Shown here: positions 15,920 through 23,363 of the stretch, in pieces
How positions within the stretch are numbered: position 1 is the first letter of the stretch
Layout: each line of letters opens with the position of its first letter
NCBI RefSeq assembly: GCF_016464385.1
Contig: NZ_JADMLH010000027.1
Coordinates: 27,497 to 91,496 of the forward strand
Origin: Nucisporomicrobium flavum
Lineage (GTDB): Bacteria > Actinomycetota > Actinomycetes > Mycobacteriales > Micromonosporaceae
Direction of reading: 5' to 3'
Length of the DNA stretch: 64,000 bases
Made by a program: the position numbers and the translations under genes
The notes under the pieces: model-generated
Databases searched by the model: none
Seen by the model: only the letters and a program-made list of their open reading frames with translations
What the model was told of the DNA's origin: nothing

Positions 15920-16259
15920 CGGCAGAGGTGAGGATGTCGTAGACGCCGAGCATGCTCAGGACGCTGCGGACCGGTTCGCTGACGTTGAAGACCACGAACG
16001 TGGCCTCCCGCCGCCGGGCTGCCCGGTGGGCCCGCAGCAGCGCCGTCACGCCGTTCGAGTCGACGAAGCGCAGCGCCGCCAGATCCACCAGCAGACGGGT
16101 GACCCCCGGCTCGTCCAGCGCCTCCGTGAGCGCGCGGACGAAGCGGTCGCCGGTCGTCATGTCGATGTCGCCGGCGACGGCCAGGGTAACCACACCGCCG
16201 CCGCAGCCCTGGCGCTCGACGGTCAGCTGCGTCGGCGGGACTCGGTCAGCCGGGTCCAT
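15906..16259 (-). CDS. STAS anti-anti-sigma factor
   Basis: The 117-residue protein has a STAS fold with the phosphorylatable Ser in LRFVDSNGVTALLRAH and a beta strand VTLAVAGDIDM. The ATG at 16259 follows GGGGAGGAG at ideal spacing and is preferred over a longer frame. It overlaps the SpoIIE phosphatase start by 14 nt. In the expected cycle the HATPase at 12450 phosphorylates it and the phosphatase reverses this. No cognate sigma factor lies in the immediate cluster. Confidence 0.92.
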   Translation of the reverse strand: MDPADRVPPTQLTVERQGCGGGVVTLAVAGDIDMTTGDRFVRALTEALDEPGVTRLLVDLAALRFVDSNGVTALLRAHRAARRREATFVVFNVSEPVRSVLSMLGVYDILTSADAAP

Positions 16260-16481
16260 CAAAACTCCTCCCCACGGGCATTCGCCGTGCCGCACGCCTC
16301 TCCTGCGCCGCTTCGACACATTTCACAGCAGGATCCATCGCCGTCGTTCGCACTCCCGGTGCGACACGGCCGCGCGCCTTCGTATTGCGATGCAGGTGAG
16401 CTCATGGTGGAAGAGCCAGGCCCTCGCCGCGGCGGTCTGGCCCGAGGCTCTCTGGGGTGATCGGCCGGTGGTGGTGACTCG

Positions 16482-17456
16482 ATGCTCCGCATGCCCGGTG
16501 GCGGCTCGGCCGGTGGACGGGTGAGCCCGTCGGCCGGCGCCGCCGGGCACGCCGCGCTGTTCTACGCCGACCTCGACGAGTACGTCGCCGGAACGCTCGC
16601 CTTCCTCCGCGCCGGGCTGACGGCCGGCGCGCGGGTGGCAGTGGCCGTACCACCGCCCCGTCTCGAATGTGTCCGCGACGCGCTCGGTCCTGCCGGGCGG
16701 GACGTGCGGTTCATCGACATGGCCGAGGCCGGCCGCAACCCCGGCCGGATCATCCCGTCGGTGCTCTGCGCCGTCGCCGACGCCGGTCCCGCGGGCCCGG
16801 TCCGCATCGTCGCCGAGTCCACCTGGACGGGACGCAGCACAGCTGAGTACCCCGCCTGCGTCCAGCACGAGGCGCTCGTGGACCGTGCCCTCAGCGGCCG
16901 GTCGGTGAGCGTCCTGTGCCCGTACGACGCCACACGCCTGCCACACGCCGCCCTGGCGGACGCGTGGCTGACCCACCCGACGGTCATGAACGGCCGGCAT
17001 CCGCGCCGCAACGATCGATACGCGCCCGGCGTGGCCCTGCTCGCGATGAACCTCGAGCTCGCTGTGCCGCAGACCGCGGTCACCGTCGCCTTCGACGGGG
17101 ACACGTTCCACGGGCTGCGCCGCATCGTGGTGGAACGGGCACGCTCCGGCGGGACGCCGCCGGACCGCCTGAACGACGTCGCGGTCGCCGTGAGCGAGCT
17201 GGCCACCAACGCGGTCGTGCACGGCGGCGGTGCCGGGCTGCTGCGGTCGTGGACCGACGACCGGCACTTCATCTGCGAGGTGGTGAGCACGGGCCGGATC
17301 GCGGACGTCCTCGCCGGGCGCCGGCCGGTGCCGCCGACCGAGGTGAGTGGCCGCGGCATCCTGCTCGTCAACATGGTCGCCGACCTCGTCCGGATGCACG
17401 TCGGCGACGGCGGCACCACCGTCCGGTTCTACATTCTGCTGTCCGCGCTCCGCTGA
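16482..17456 (+). CDS. MEDS-domain sensor with HATPase domain
   Basis: The 324-residue protein begins with a MEDS-like domain (HAALFYADLDEYVAGTLAFL and following, about 20-190), a fold seen in DcmR-type methanogen/actinomycete sensors. The C-terminal GHKL ATPase (about 195-320) has DVAVAVSELATNAVVHGGG and SGRGILLVNMVADLV. There is no His phosphoacceptor region, so it resembles an anti-sigma kinase rather than a histidine kinase. It is divergent from the STAS/SpoIIE/HATPase genes, with 222 nt between, and could be a second input or antagonist for the STAS protein. Substrate partners are inferred. Confidence 0.85.
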   Translation: MLRMPGGGSAGGRVSPSAGAAGHAALFYADLDEYVAGTLAFLRAGLTAGARVAVAVPPPRLECVRDALGPAGRDVRFIDMAEAGRNPGRIIPSVLCAVADAGPAGPVRIVAESTWTGRSTAEYPACVQHEALVDRALSGRSVSVLCPYDATRLPHAALADAWLTHPTVMNGRHPRRNDRYAPGVALLAMNLELAVPQTAVTVAFDGDTFHGLRRIVVERARSGGTPPDRLNDVAVAVSELATNAVVHGGGAGLLRSWTDDRHFICEVVSTGRIADVLAGRRPVPPTEVSGRGILLVNMVADLVRMHVGDGGTTVRFYILLSALR

Positions 17457-17511
17457 CAACCCACAGCCGTTTGTCAGCGTGTGCACAGTCGCGCGGATTA
17501 GCGTCGGCGGC

Positions 17512-17898
17512 ATGGACGAGAACAGGGCCCGCCGGGTGGTCGAGACGCTCCGCGCTCGCAACGTCTTCGCGCACGTGAAGCTGCCGCACGCCGGCATCAC
17601 GCAGTACGGCATCCGCGTCGTCCTGCCCGACGGCCGCGAGGCGATCTGGGACAACGACGGGACCGCGGGACTCGAGGCGCAGATCATGCGCAACGGGGTG
17701 CTCGTCGGCTTCGTCCCGTCGATCCCCGGCTCCGAGAACTTCACCGACGAGCAGCTCATCGACGCCGTCGCCGCCGCGGACTACGACCAGCCCATCGGCC
17801 GGTCCCGTCCCACCCGTACGGCGCGGCCCGAGCCGGTGCCCGCGGCCCCGCGCCCGGCCGGCCTGGCCGAGCGGCTACGCCGGACCTTCCGCGACTGA
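17512..17898 (+). CDS. Small conserved hypothetical protein
   Basis: The 128-residue soluble protein starts at ATG 17512, seven nt after a TAGCGT box (17499-17504), so the transcript may be leaderless. It has a compact N-terminal alpha/beta domain with YGIRVVLPDGREAIWDNDG and a Pro/Arg-rich tail (about 95-128). I recognise it only as an actinomycete family without known function. Its 3' end overlaps the convergent DUF6510 gene by 24 nt. A TTGTCA and a TGTGCACA palindrome lie in the short upstream region. Confidence 0.72.
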   Translation: MDENRARRVVETLRARNVFAHVKLPHAGITQYGIRVVLPDGREAIWDNDGTAGLEAQIMRNGVLVGFVPSIPGSENFTDEQLIDAVAAADYDQPIGRSRPTRTARPEPVPAAPRPAGLAERLRRTFRD

Positions 17899-18168
17899 CT
17901 CCTCGGGCAGCGCGATCCGCAGCGACACCGCGCCGCGCACGTCGAGCCAGGCCCGCCCCGGCGCGCGGACCAGCCGCAGGACCACATCCTCGCAGCCCGG
18001 GCAGCGGGCCACCAGGCCGGGCGCCGGCCCCCACACCAGCAGGGCGGCCACGGCGCTCGGCCGCCCGCACCCCGCGCAGGTCGCCACCGCCTCGGTCAGG
18101 TCGACCGCGAAGATCTCCCGCAGGTCGCCGGCCATCGCGTTGCCGTCGAGCTCGAAACCGGTGGTCAT
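17875..18168 (-). CDS. DUF6510 zinc-ribbon-like protein
   Basis: The 97-residue protein has four cysteines in two pairs, TCAGCGRPS and RCPGCEDVV, which would bind one zinc ion. Family members are known beside molybdopterin oxidoreductase and FAD/NAD reductase genes, as here. Its ATG overlaps the stop of the reductase gene in an ATGA. It is probably a small partner of that redox pair. Confidence 0.8.
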   Translation of the reverse strand: MTTGFELDGNAMAGDLREIFAVDLTEAVATCAGCGRPSAVAALLVWGPAPGLVARCPGCEDVVLRLVRAPGRAWLDVRGAVSLRIALPEESVAEGPA

Positions 18169-18914
18169 GCCGTACCCCCGAATCGCTCGGTCCTGATCCT
18201 GGACGCGTCGTGGCCCAGCGCGACGAGGATGTCCGCCGTCGCCTCCACGAACGAGGTGGGCCCGCAGACGAAGACGTCGGGCGCGAAGTCCGGCGGCCAG
18301 CCGTGCGTGTTCAGCGTCGCGACGCCGATCCGGCCCGGCGGCTCCAGCCAGTCGTCCGGCGTCTTGCGGGTGTAGGCGAGGTGCACGTCGAGACCGGGGT
18401 CGTCGCGGACCCGCCGGGCCAGCTCGGTCGCGTAGAGCGTGTCCTGCGGGGCGCGGACCGAGTAGATCAACCGGAACGGCTGGCGCCCGCGGGCGTCGCC
18501 GCGCGCCCGGATCATCGCCATCAGCGGGACGACGCCCGAGCCGCCCGCCACCAGCAGCACCGGAGCCGGCGCGCCGCGCCAGACGAACCAGCCGCCGACC
18601 GGGCCGCGCAGCTCGAGCTGCTGACCGGGCTCCAGCACGTCCGTCAGGTACGACGACACCTCGCCGTCAGCGACCCGCTGGATCGTCAGCTCGACCGTGC
18701 CGCCGTCACGCCATGCGGACGCGATGGAGTAGCTGCGCTGGGCCGAATACCCGTCGGGCGCGGTCAACCGGACGTCGATGTGCTGGCCCGGCAGGTGACC
18801 GGGCCACTGCGGGACGTCGAGGACCAGTGTGCGTGCTGACGGCGTCTCCCACCGGGCCTCGGTCACGGTGGCGGCCCGCCAGCTCAGTCGCCCTGGTACC
18901 GCTGCTCGCGCCAT
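18165..18914 (-). CDS. Ferredoxin-NADP reductase-like flavoprotein
   Basis: The 249-residue protein has an FAD-binding barrel with RSYSIAS (the R-x-Y-S/T motif) and a phosphate-binding GEVSSYL. The NAD(P)-binding half has LLVAGGSGVVPLMAM, LIYSVRAPQDTLY and VFVCGPTSFVE. It lacks a 2Fe-2S domain, so it needs a separate electron acceptor. It overlaps the upstream molybdopterin oxidoreductase gene by 31 nt and probably passes electrons to or from it. The ATG at 18914 is preferred because a longer frame would run much deeper into that gene. Confidence 0.9.
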   Translation of the reverse strand: MARAAVPGRLSWRAATVTEARWETPSARTLVLDVPQWPGHLPGQHIDVRLTAPDGYSAQRSYSIASAWRDGGTVELTIQRVADGEVSSYLTDVLEPGQQLELRGPVGGWFVWRGAPAPVLLVAGGSGVVPLMAMIRARGDARGRQPFRLIYSVRAPQDTLYATELARRVRDDPGLDVHLAYTRKTPDDWLEPPGRIGVATLNTHGWPPDFAPDVFVCGPTSFVEATADILVALGHDASRIRTERFGGTA

Positions 18915-19483
18915 GGGTCCCCGTACATGTGGTAGCCGGCCTCTTCCCAGAAGCCGGGCTCGTCCTGCTGGAGCATTTCGATGCCGTTGACCCACTTCGC
19001 GGACTTCCAGAAGTACAGCGCGGGGACGACGAGGCGGGCCGGGCCGCCGTGTTCCGGGTGCAGCGGCTCACCGTCGAACGTGTGCGCGATCCACGCCTTG
19101 CCGTCGAGCAGGTCCTCCAGCGGTACGTTCGTGGTGTAGCCGCCGTAGCTGTGCACCATCGTGAAGTCGGCCGTGCTCTCCACGTTCTCGAAGAGCGTGT
19201 CCAGCGAGACGCCGCGCCACGTCGTGCCCAGCTTGGACCACTTCGTCACGCAGTGGATGTCGACCGTGAAGTCCTCCTGCGGCAGGGCGTTCAGCTCGTC
19301 CCACGACCAGCTCGTCCTCGCGCCGGTCTCGTCGGTGATGGTGAACGACCACCGCTCGAGCGGGATCCGCGGCGTCGGCCCCGCCGAGAGCACCGGGAAG
19401 TCGTGTGTGAGGTACTGCCCGGGCGGCAGGTCCGGGGCCGAGGAGCGCCGCCGCCCGCCGAAGCCGGGAGAGATGATGCTCAT
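18884..19483 (-). CDS. Molybdopterin-dependent oxidoreductase (sulfite-oxidase fold)
   Basis: The 199-residue protein is a single oxidoreductase molybdopterin-binding domain. The Mo-ligating Cys lies in VDIHCVTKWSKLGTTWRG, and the pterin-contacting stretches HSYGGYTTNVPLEDLL, HGGPARLVVPALYFWKSAKW and GYHMYGDPWREQRY are all present. It is shorter than full sulfite oxidases because it has no haem or dimerisation domain, as in YedY/MsrP relatives. No twin-arginine signal is visible, so it is probably cytoplasmic and paired with the reductase encoded downstream. Confidence 0.92.
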   Translation of the reverse strand: MSIISPGFGGRRRSSAPDLPPGQYLTHDFPVLSAGPTPRIPLERWSFTITDETGARTSWSWDELNALPQEDFTVDIHCVTKWSKLGTTWRGVSLDTLFENVESTADFTMVHSYGGYTTNVPLEDLLDGKAWIAHTFDGEPLHPEHGGPARLVVPALYFWKSAKWVNGIEMLQQDEPGFWEEAGYHMYGDPWREQRYQGD

Positions 19484-19522
19484 GCCGAGCAGTAAACCCC
19501 AAGATCACACGACGCGACAGGG

Positions 19523-20254
19523 TCACCCCACGCCGAACGTGGCACCCGAGCCGGTCAGGAGCCGGTCCTGGTCGTCGTACGCGGCCAGCTTGGTCAGCTT
19601 TGTCCCGGACTTGACCTTGGCGGGGTCGAACCAGAACACGACGATCGACGGATCCTCACTCCACACCGCCGTCCGCGCCTGCACCCGGCGGCCGTCCGCC
19701 GTCACGGTGATCTTCGCCGCGTCCGCACCGGCGTAGTAGCCGAAGGCCGGCGTGGGAACACCGTTCACCTCCATCGGACCCTCCGGCGAGTGGAACCCGG
19801 GCGCGCGGTCGGAGCCCTGCGTCTCGTTGATCAGGATGTCGCTGACCAGGCCGCCGTTCGCCGTACGCCGGCCCAGCACCAGGCCGAACGTCACCCCCGG
19901 CAGCGCCTCGTCCTCCAGCGGCTTCACCCAGAGCACCTGCTCACCCTCGGGCGTACGCAGCCCGGTCTCGATGACGTCGCCGAGCACGTCGCCGGCGGGC
20001 GAGGCGGCCACCTGGTTCGGTGAACCCGCGGCGGCCACCGAGCCCGAGCCGGACCCGTCGTGCCCGAGCCGGGCCACCTGCGCACCGCCCACGAGCAGGG
20101 CCAGGACGGCGACGCCCGCGGTGGCGCCCACGGCGAACCGGCGACGGCGGCGCAACCGGCCGCCCTGCGCCAGGACGGCGTCGAGATCGAGGGGGCGCGG
20201 CTCGAAGTCCGGCGTCGAGTGCATGGCGTCCTTCAGGTCCTCGAGGTCGTTCAT
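19523..20254 (-). CDS. Anti-sigma-like membrane protein with novel sensor ectodomain
   Basis: The 243-residue protein has a short cytosolic tail (1-39, Asp/Leu-rich then RRRRR), one membrane helix (40-59) and an extracytoplasmic domain of about 160 residues. The ectodomain contains FGLVLGRR, ETQGSDRAPGFHSPEG, MEVNGVPTPAFGYY and AVWSED. The same motifs recur in the divergent gene at 20882. Its ATG overlaps the sigma factor stop in an ATGA. The tail has no zinc motif, so it is not a classical ZAS anti-sigma factor; that role is inferred from position and from the parallel pair at 7031-9141. Confidence 0.75.
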   Translation of the reverse strand: MNDLEDLKDAMHSTPDFEPRPLDLDAVLAQGGRLRRRRRFAVGATAGVAVLALLVGGAQVARLGHDGSGSGSVAAAGSPNQVAASPAGDVLGDVIETGLRTPEGEQVLWVKPLEDEALPGVTFGLVLGRRTANGGLVSDILINETQGSDRAPGFHSPEGPMEVNGVPTPAFGYYAGADAAKITVTADGRRVQARTAVWSEDPSIVVFWFDPAKVKSGTKLTKLAAYDDQDRLLTGSGATFGVG

Positions 20255-20772
20255 CGGATGGCTCCGCTCTCCATGCTGTGCCGGGGCGAGGGGATCGAGA
20301 CCCGCAGCTTCGCGAGCGCCCGGGAGTTGAGGCTCTTCACCGTGCCGAGCGAGAGGTTGAGCTCGCGGGCCACGTCCACCTCGGTGATGTCGAAGAAGTG
20401 CCGCATCACGACGACCGCGCGCTCGCGGGGCGACAGCGCCTTCAGCGCGCCGATCAGCCACCGGCGGCGGGTCACGTCGTCGGCCACGTCGCGGGCGACG
20501 GGCTGCTCGGGCAGCTGCTCGGTCGCGTACTCGCGCATCGGGCGGCGCCACTGGTCGGTCAGCAGGTTGGCCAGGACGGTACGGGTGTACGCGTACGGGT
20601 CCTTGCGGCGTACCCGGCCCCAGGAGGCGTACACGCGCACGAGAGCCGCCTGGGCCGCCTCCTCCGCCTGGTGCCGGTCACCGGTCAGCAGGTATGCGGC
20701 ACGCTGCAGCCGCGCCGAGTTCGCACGCGCGAACTCGACGAACTCTTCGTCGCTTCGTCGGCCTGATCTCAC
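20251..20772 (-). CDS. SigE-family ECF RNA polymerase sigma factor
   Basis: The 173-residue protein has region 2 with LQRAAYLLTGDRHQAEEAAQ and region 4 with LSPRERAVVVMRHFFDITEVDVA and LGTVKSLNSRALAKLR, the standard SigE-family layout and length. The GTG at 20772 lies 8 nt downstream of a CGTCG -10 element, matched by GCAACC 16 bp further up, so the message is probably leaderless and self-activated. Region 4 is followed directly by the stop, unlike the sigma factor at 7031 with its repeat tail. It is translationally coupled to the membrane protein at 19523. Confidence 0.92.
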   Translation of the reverse strand: MRSGRRSDEEFVEFARANSARLQRAAYLLTGDRHQAEEAAQAALVRVYASWGRVRRKDPYAYTRTVLANLLTDQWRRPMREYATEQLPEQPVARDVADDVTRRRWLIGALKALSPRERAVVVMRHFFDITEVDVARELNLSLGTVKSLNSRALAKLRVSIPSPRHSMESGAIR

Positions 20773-20780
20773 GGCGTCAA

Positions 20781-20835
20781 CGACGAGCGGGAGGCGGAAA
20801 AGGTTGCAGCAACCTTCCGCGTTCCCCAGCCGTCT
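20781..20835. promoter_or_regulatory. Mirror-image divergent ECF promoters
   Basis: On the plus strand GCAACC (20809-20814) is followed after 16 nt by CGTCT (20831-20835), pointing at the gene at 20882. On the minus strand GCAACC (20807-20802) is followed after 16 nt by CGTCG (20785-20781), pointing at the sigma gene. The two -35 elements form the palindrome AAGGTTGC-A-GCAACCTT (20800-20816). The spacing and GCAACC/CGTC sequences fit ECF promoters, probably read by the sigma factor encoded alongside. Confidence 0.72.
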
Positions 20836-20881
20836 CGTTCTGCGGTCCGTACCATCCGCCCATCCTGCAGGAGCGCAGCCC

Positions 20882-21499
20882 ATGAATCTCTCCCGGAACC
20901 GCTGGATCCTCGCCGCCGGGGTGACCGGCGTGGCCGTCGCGGTGGCGATCGCCGGCGCCGTCGCCGCCAACGCGGCCCAGGATCCCGCTGGTGTCACGGC
21001 GTCGCAGGCCCCCGGCCGCCCGTCCACGACGCAGGCGCCCCCGCCCGCCCCGAAGTCGATCGGTGAGGTCGTCGACACCGGGATCGCGGCGAAGCAGGGC
21101 ACCTGGGTGCTGAGCTTCGTACCGGTCAAGGACATCCCCGGCACGTCCTTCGGGGTCATGGCCGGCCGCCGGCAGGCGAGCGGCGCGGTCACCGCCGACA
21201 TCATGACGAACGAGACCACCGGCTCCGACCGCGCGCCCGGCTTCCACGCCGTCGAGGGTCACATGGAGGTCAACGGCGAGCCGTCGCCCACCTTCGGCTA
21301 CTACGTCGGCCCGGTCGAGAAGATCACCGGGCGGGCCGGCGGTCGTACGGTCACCGCCTCCACCGCGGCGTGGAGCGAGGACGCCACGGTGAAGGCGTTC
21401 TGGTTCGCCCCTGACGCCGGCTCGGTCTCCGGGCTCAAGGCGTTCGACGCGGCCGGCAAGGCGCTGCCGGACGGCAACTCCGGCGTGGCCGTCGGCTAA
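20882..21499 (+). CDS. Membrane-anchored paralogue of the anti-sigma ectodomain
   Basis: The 205-residue protein has only seven residues before its membrane helix or signal (8-30, ending ANAAQD), then a Pro/Thr linker and a domain of about 145 residues. That domain repeats the motifs of the divergent anti-sigma-like protein: FGVMAGRR, ETTGSDRAPGFHAVEG, MEVNGEPSPTFGYY and AAWSED. It keeps the sensor but lacks the cytosolic tail, so it could compete for ligand, pair with the sensor, or be a secreted reporter protein. It is driven by one half of the divergent ECF promoter and has GCAGGAGCGCAGCCC before its ATG. Confidence 0.8.
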   Translation: MNLSRNRWILAAGVTGVAVAVAIAGAVAANAAQDPAGVTASQAPGRPSTTQAPPPAPKSIGEVVDTGIAAKQGTWVLSFVPVKDIPGTSFGVMAGRRQASGAVTADIMTNETTGSDRAPGFHAVEGHMEVNGEPSPTFGYYVGPVEKITGRAGGRTVTASTAAWSEDATVKAFWFAPDAGSVSGLKAFDAAGKALPDGNSGVAVG

Positions 21500-22329
21500 C
21501 CCCACACCTCGCGGACCCGCTCGGCCGCGTCCGCCGCCTGCTCCCGGCCCGCCCGCGCGGCCGGGGCCCGGCGCGACGGGTCGAGCGGGTTGCGCCCGAT
21601 CGCGGTCAGCGCTGCGTCGCTCGGGCTGACCACGGCGGACCGTACGCCGGGCCCGAGCGCCCGTGCCTGCGCCGCCGGACGGTCGGCGCGCCGGGCGGCG
21701 GCGACCAGCGGCGCGACCACGACGACCCGGTCGTACCCCCGGGCCAGGTCGACGTTCGCCACCGACCGGACGCCGCCGTCCACGTAACGCCGGCCCGCCA
21801 CCGTCATCGGTGGCCACACCAGCGGCACCGCGCAACTGGCGGCGACCGCGTCGATGAGCGACACCCCGCTCCGCGCGTCGAAGACGGCCACCTCGCCCGT
21901 CACCGCCTCCACCGCCGGCACCAGCAGCCGGGCCGCGGGCCACTCGTCGCGGCGTACGCGGGATGCGATGGCCCTGCGCCGCTCCGACTCCGGCACCGTA
22001 CGGGCCTTGAGCGCGGCCCGTCCCAGCCGCGCCCGGCCCCTCGCGCGGCCACCCGGCCAGAGCGCGGCCAGCACGAAGCCGAGCAGCACCCGGGAACCGA
22101 TGGTCGCGTTCGGATCGCCGCTGGTGTCGGCGAGCTCGTGCTCGTACAGCTCGGCGACACCGGTGCCACCGGTGAGCTGGGCGGCGACGACCGACCCGGC
22201 GGACGTGCCGACGAACAGGTCCGCGGTGGTGAGGTCGAGACCCCGCTCGGCGAGGCCGTGCAGCAGGCCGATCTCCCAGGCGACCCCGGTGACGCCACCA
22301 CCGCCCAGCACGAGTGCACGCTTCTCCAT
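21496..22329 (-). CDS. Patatin-like phospholipase
   Basis: The 277-residue protein begins MEKRALVLGGGGVTGVAWEIG, the patatin oxyanion loop. The nucleophile is in LFVGTSAGSVVAAQL (G-x-S-x-G), and the catalytic Asp in RRYVDGGVRSVANVDLA (D-G-G). These RssA-type enzymes are cytosolic serine acyl hydrolases of lipids. I chose the ATG at 22329 because it puts the glycine loop at the usual position; an ATG at 22347 would add six residues. The gene overlaps the convergent neighbour by 4 nt. Confidence 0.9.
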   Translation of the reverse strand: MEKRALVLGGGGVTGVAWEIGLLHGLAERGLDLTTADLFVGTSAGSVVAAQLTGGTGVAELYEHELADTSGDPNATIGSRVLLGFVLAALWPGGRARGRARLGRAALKARTVPESERRRAIASRVRRDEWPAARLLVPAVEAVTGEVAVFDARSGVSLIDAVAASCAVPLVWPPMTVAGRRYVDGGVRSVANVDLARGYDRVVVVAPLVAAARRADRPAAQARALGPGVRSAVVSPSDAALTAIGRNPLDPSRRAPAARAGREQAADAAERVREVWG

Positions 22330-22467
22330 GTGCCCACTATCCCGCACCGGGGGTTTGCTGGTTTCGGCCAGCTATGTCTGTTTTCTTTGCGACGATGGCG
22401 GTTCGGGGCCGTGCGCCCGCGAGACCGCGCGCGCTCGGCCCAGCCGAGACCCGCAAAGGATTTGAGC

Positions 22468-23202
22468 ATGCGCAACGAAGTGCACGACGACAACCCGGCC
22501 GTCCTCGACTCGGTGGTCGCACGCCGCAACCGTCGCCGCAAGCAAGCACTGGCCGGGGTGGCCGGCCTGGCCGTCCTGGGTGCCGGGGCGTTCGCCGTGA
22601 CGTCGCAGGTGACCGCTGAGACGCGGTCCCACGACACTGCCGCGGAGGCGCCGCTGCCGGCCGCGACCTCCTCGTCGAGCGCCGCCGACGCCACCTCCGG
22701 GCCGGCCTCGCCGGCCGCCGCCGGGCCGGCCTCGCCGGCCGCCGCCGGGTCGGCCCCGGCCGCCGCGGCGAAGCCGAAGACCACGCAGGAACAGATCGAG
22801 GCGGTCAAGGGCACGGCCGCGAAGAACACTGCCCAGCGCATCCGGCGGCCCCTGGCGGCGGCGGTGGACGCGGTCGCGGACGAGGACCTCACCGTCACGA
22901 CGATCGGCTCGCTGAAGGACGACAAGGCCACGATCAAGGTGGTGTCCGCGCGGCTCGACCTGACCGGGCAGCGTGAGCTCGGCTGGGTCGCCGGCAAGGG
23001 GGAGAAGGCCGGAAGCGCGAGCTGCACCCAGAAGATCCGGGTCAGCCCGGACTTGCCGGCGCGGCTGCGCCCGACGCTGCTGCTCTGCTGGCGGACCAGC
23101 GCGAGCAGGAGCGTCTACACCGTCGCCGTGAACCTGACGGGCAAGCCGTCCGTCAAGGCGAGTGTCGCCCAGATCGACAAGGCGTGGTCGGCGCTCTCCT
23201 GA
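22468..23202 (+). CDS. Single-pass membrane protein with Ala/Pro-rich linker, unknown function
   Basis: The 244-residue protein has a 26-residue basic cytosolic tail, one membrane helix (ALAGVAGLAVLGAGAFAV), an Ala/Ser/Pro linker and an extracytoplasmic domain (about 110-244). The linker contains an exact duplicated stretch (SGPASPAAAG twice), encoded by a 24-bp direct repeat. The outer domain has two cysteines (SASCTQKIR and LLLCWRTS) that could form a disulfide. AAAGGA at 22455-22460 supports the ATG at 22468. The layout resembles the anti-sigma-like proteins nearby, but no sigma gene is linked. Confidence 0.75.
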   Translation: MRNEVHDDNPAVLDSVVARRNRRRKQALAGVAGLAVLGAGAFAVTSQVTAETRSHDTAAEAPLPAATSSSSAADATSGPASPAAAGPASPAAAGSAPAAAAKPKTTQEQIEAVKGTAAKNTAQRIRRPLAAAVDAVADEDLTVTTIGSLKDDKATIKVVSARLDLTGQRELGWVAGKGEKAGSASCTQKIRVSPDLPARLRPTLLLCWRTSASRSVYTVAVNLTGKPSVKASVAQIDKAWSALS

Positions 23203-23282
23203 TCCTCCGTACGCGATCGGCCGGCACCGGGAACGGGGCCGGCCGATTCGTTCGGCCGGCGTCCGCCTCCGGGCCGAACGGG

Positions 23283-23314
23283 CGGTGGCCCGGAGCGGAT
23301 GCTCCGGGCCACCG
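23283..23314. terminator. Bidirectional terminator hairpin
   Basis: A perfect 14-bp inverted repeat (23283-23296 with 23301-23314) around a GGAT tetraloop is followed by TTTCG. It lies between two convergent genes and could serve both. Confidence 0.85.
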
Positions 23315-23363
23315 TTTCGTGCTCTGCGCTGTCATGAGGGTCAGATGAGGCTGTACCGGCCTA

